Shown one piece after another: positions 62,622 to 64,000 of a stretch of 64,000 nucleotides of DNA (position 1 is the first letter of the stretch; the number at the start of each line of letters is the position of its first letter). Both the position numbers and the translations under genes were made by a program. The notes under the pieces were generated by a model, which was not told the origin of the DNA, searched no databases, and saw nothing but the letters and a program-made list of their open reading frames with translations. The DNA is taken from NCBI GenBank assembly GCA_030063045.1, contig JAQSEB010000020.1:186001-250000 (forward strand), given 5' to 3'. Source of the DNA: Pratylenchus scribneri (lineage: Eukaryota; Nematoda; Chromadorea; Rhabditida; Pratylenchidae).

Positions 62622-63874
62622 ATGAACGACGAACAAAAACCTAAAACGGAAAAGGAGTTAGCCCGGGAAAAGGCAAAGGCCGAAAAATTGGCAAAATTTG
62701 CCGAAAAGCAAAAGAAAATGGAAGAACAAAAAGCGGCCGCTGCCACCAAACAAAAACAACAAGATGGAAAACAACAAAAAGGAGGAGGGCAAAAAGCCAC
62801 CAATGAACCGATTGAATATGAATGGATTGTGGGGCCAGGAGAGAAAAAAGGTTTGGGCCAAAAATGTGAATTTTAATTCCACCATCCATCCTCGTAGATG
62901 TGTCTGCTACAATGCCCAGCGCATATTCCCCTCGTTACGTGGAGGCAGCTTGGTACGAATGGTGGGAGCAGAAGGGATTTTTCCGACCAGAATATGGAGG
63001 CAGAAACCTTGAGTTTGTTCCAATTTCAATACTTGCCAAATTTTCATCTTTTAGTGAACCGAATCCGGCGGGCCAATTCACAATTGTAATTCCACCACCA
63101 AATGTGACCGGCACATTGCATGTTGGCCATGCGTTAGCAACAACCGTTGAGGATACAATTTCACGATGGTTTGTTTTGTTATTTTGGTGCAAAATTGCAA
63201 AATTAGGAGAAAATATGAGTAATTTCGTTGTTTTTATGTTCAAATGATAACCTTGAAAACGGGTTAGTTTAATTTGAAACCCTAGGACTAATTTGAAAAC
63301 TTAAGGTCTAGTATACAAAGTTAAAGTCTAATTTGCAAACAAAGTTAAGGTCTAGTTTTCAAAATTAAGATCTAAGGTGAAACCCAGCCTAATTTGAAAG
63401 TTAAGGTCTAATCGAAAACTTAAGGTCCAATTTTAAAACTTAAGAACAAGTTTGAAAAGTTAAGTTCTAATTTCAAAATTGTCCATTTCCCCTTCACTCT
63501 CACGGTCTCTTATTATTTTCCATTTAAAATCAAAAACAATTTAAAAAATTTTTTAATTCAATTACCCTAATTTTTGCAGGCATCGAATGTGCGGCAAAAC
63601 TGTTCTATTCGTACCGGGCTGCGATCATGCTGGCATCGCAACTCAAGTTGTTGTGGAGAAAAAGTTGCAGCGGGAACGAGGAATCAGCAGACACGAATTG
63701 GGCCGCGAGAAATTTGTACAAGAAGTTTGGAAATGGAAAAATGAGTAAGTCGGAAATTTTGAAAACAAAATACGAATTGTCCAAAATTTCAGGAAAGGCC
63801 ACATAATTTATGATCAATTGAAGAAAATGGGCGCCGGTGTCGATTGGGACCGAGCCGTGTTCATGATGGATCCG
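62622..63874 (+). CDS. VARS1: Valyl-tRNA synthetase, cytosolic type (5' part)
   Basis: Class I synthetase that charges tRNA-Val. Five exons visible: 62622-62850, 62898-63012, 63055-63168, 63580-63744, 63793-63874, giving 235 residues; the rest lies beyond the window. A Lys/Glu/Ala-rich N-terminal extension (about residues 1-65) precedes [18 protein letters not shown] and [19 protein letters not shown]. The active-site block [15 protein letters not shown] at residues 128-142 contains the HIGH-type motif (HVGH). Next come [20 protein letters not shown], the [16 protein letters not shown] region and [11 protein letters not shown]. The donor at 63874 opens an intron in which another 46-bp-family element begins (63915). 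No GST-like domain like the one at the N-terminus of human VARS1 is present. Confidence 0.96.
63245..63480. repeat. Degenerate ~20-bp minisatellite in VARS intron 3
   Basis: About 11 imperfect copies of AAACTTAAGGTCTAATTTG in the intron 63169-63579. Confidence 0.75.
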
Positions 63875-63914
63875 GTTCGTTCCAAATTTTCTCCCACAAA
63901 TTTTCAAATAGAAT

Positions 63915-64000
63915 TAAAATTGTAGTGGTTTAATGGTTTAACTTAGATTCATAAATCTTTACCAAATTAATAAATAGCCTCATTATTTGATAATGTTTTG
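63915..64000 (-). repeat. 46-bp-family element arm, cut by window end (VARS intron)
   Basis: GTGGTTTAATGGTTTAACTT then CTCATTATTTGATAATGTTTTG, the start of a family arm running off the window. Confidence 0.65.

Overview
The window looks like nuclear DNA of a nematode, possibly a plant-parasitic tylenchid, although the species cannot be fixed from sequence alone. Every multi-exon gene has short GT-AG introns ending in TTTTCAG or TTTTAG and short exons. Exons are clearly more GC-rich than the very AT-rich introns. Gene content fits an animal: IFT172/OSM-1, MEC-17, PTGES2, a Pumilio-type PUF protein, eL41, FHIP1, capping protein alpha, an SR protein and valyl-tRNA synthetase. I rebuilt exons by eye from splice sites, reading phase and remembered family similarity. 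In every model the exon phases close without a frameshift.

Layout, left to right. 22-16411 (-): IFT172/OSM-1, 27 exons, C-terminus cut by the window edge, with a perfect X-box about 100 bp upstream of its ATG. 17061-20121 (-): the alpha-tubulin acetyltransferase MEC-17. 20122-23381: gene-free, with two large fold-back elements. 23382-26675 (-): PTGES2. 27907-31947 (-): an AT-rich FAD monooxygenase-like gene with an unresolved 5' end, bracketed by two direct repeats. 34531-41501 (-): a PUF protein. 44239-45567 (-): two tandem eL41 genes. 45970-53549 (-): FHIP1. 54577-56245 (-): capping protein alpha. 57094-58417 (-): an RS-RRM-RS splicing factor. 59663-60876: a 1.2 kb hAT transposon with intact terminal inverted repeats (TIRs) and an 8-bp target duplication. 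61868-62304 (+): a small coiled-coil protein. 62622-63874 (+): the 5' part of valyl-tRNA synthetase.

The genes do not form one pathway. IFT172 (ciliary transport) and MEC-17 (axonemal and touch-neuron tubulin acetylation) are neighbours with related biology. FHIP1 (dynein adaptor partner) and capping protein alpha are also adjacent cytoskeletal genes.

The most unusual aspect is the repeat content. One inverted-repeat element family carrying a variable number of 46-bp internal repeats appears about 16 times, almost always inside introns. There are also two tRNA-derived SINE-like families, several miniature inverted-repeat elements (MITEs), and minisatellites that share a CTTAAG core.
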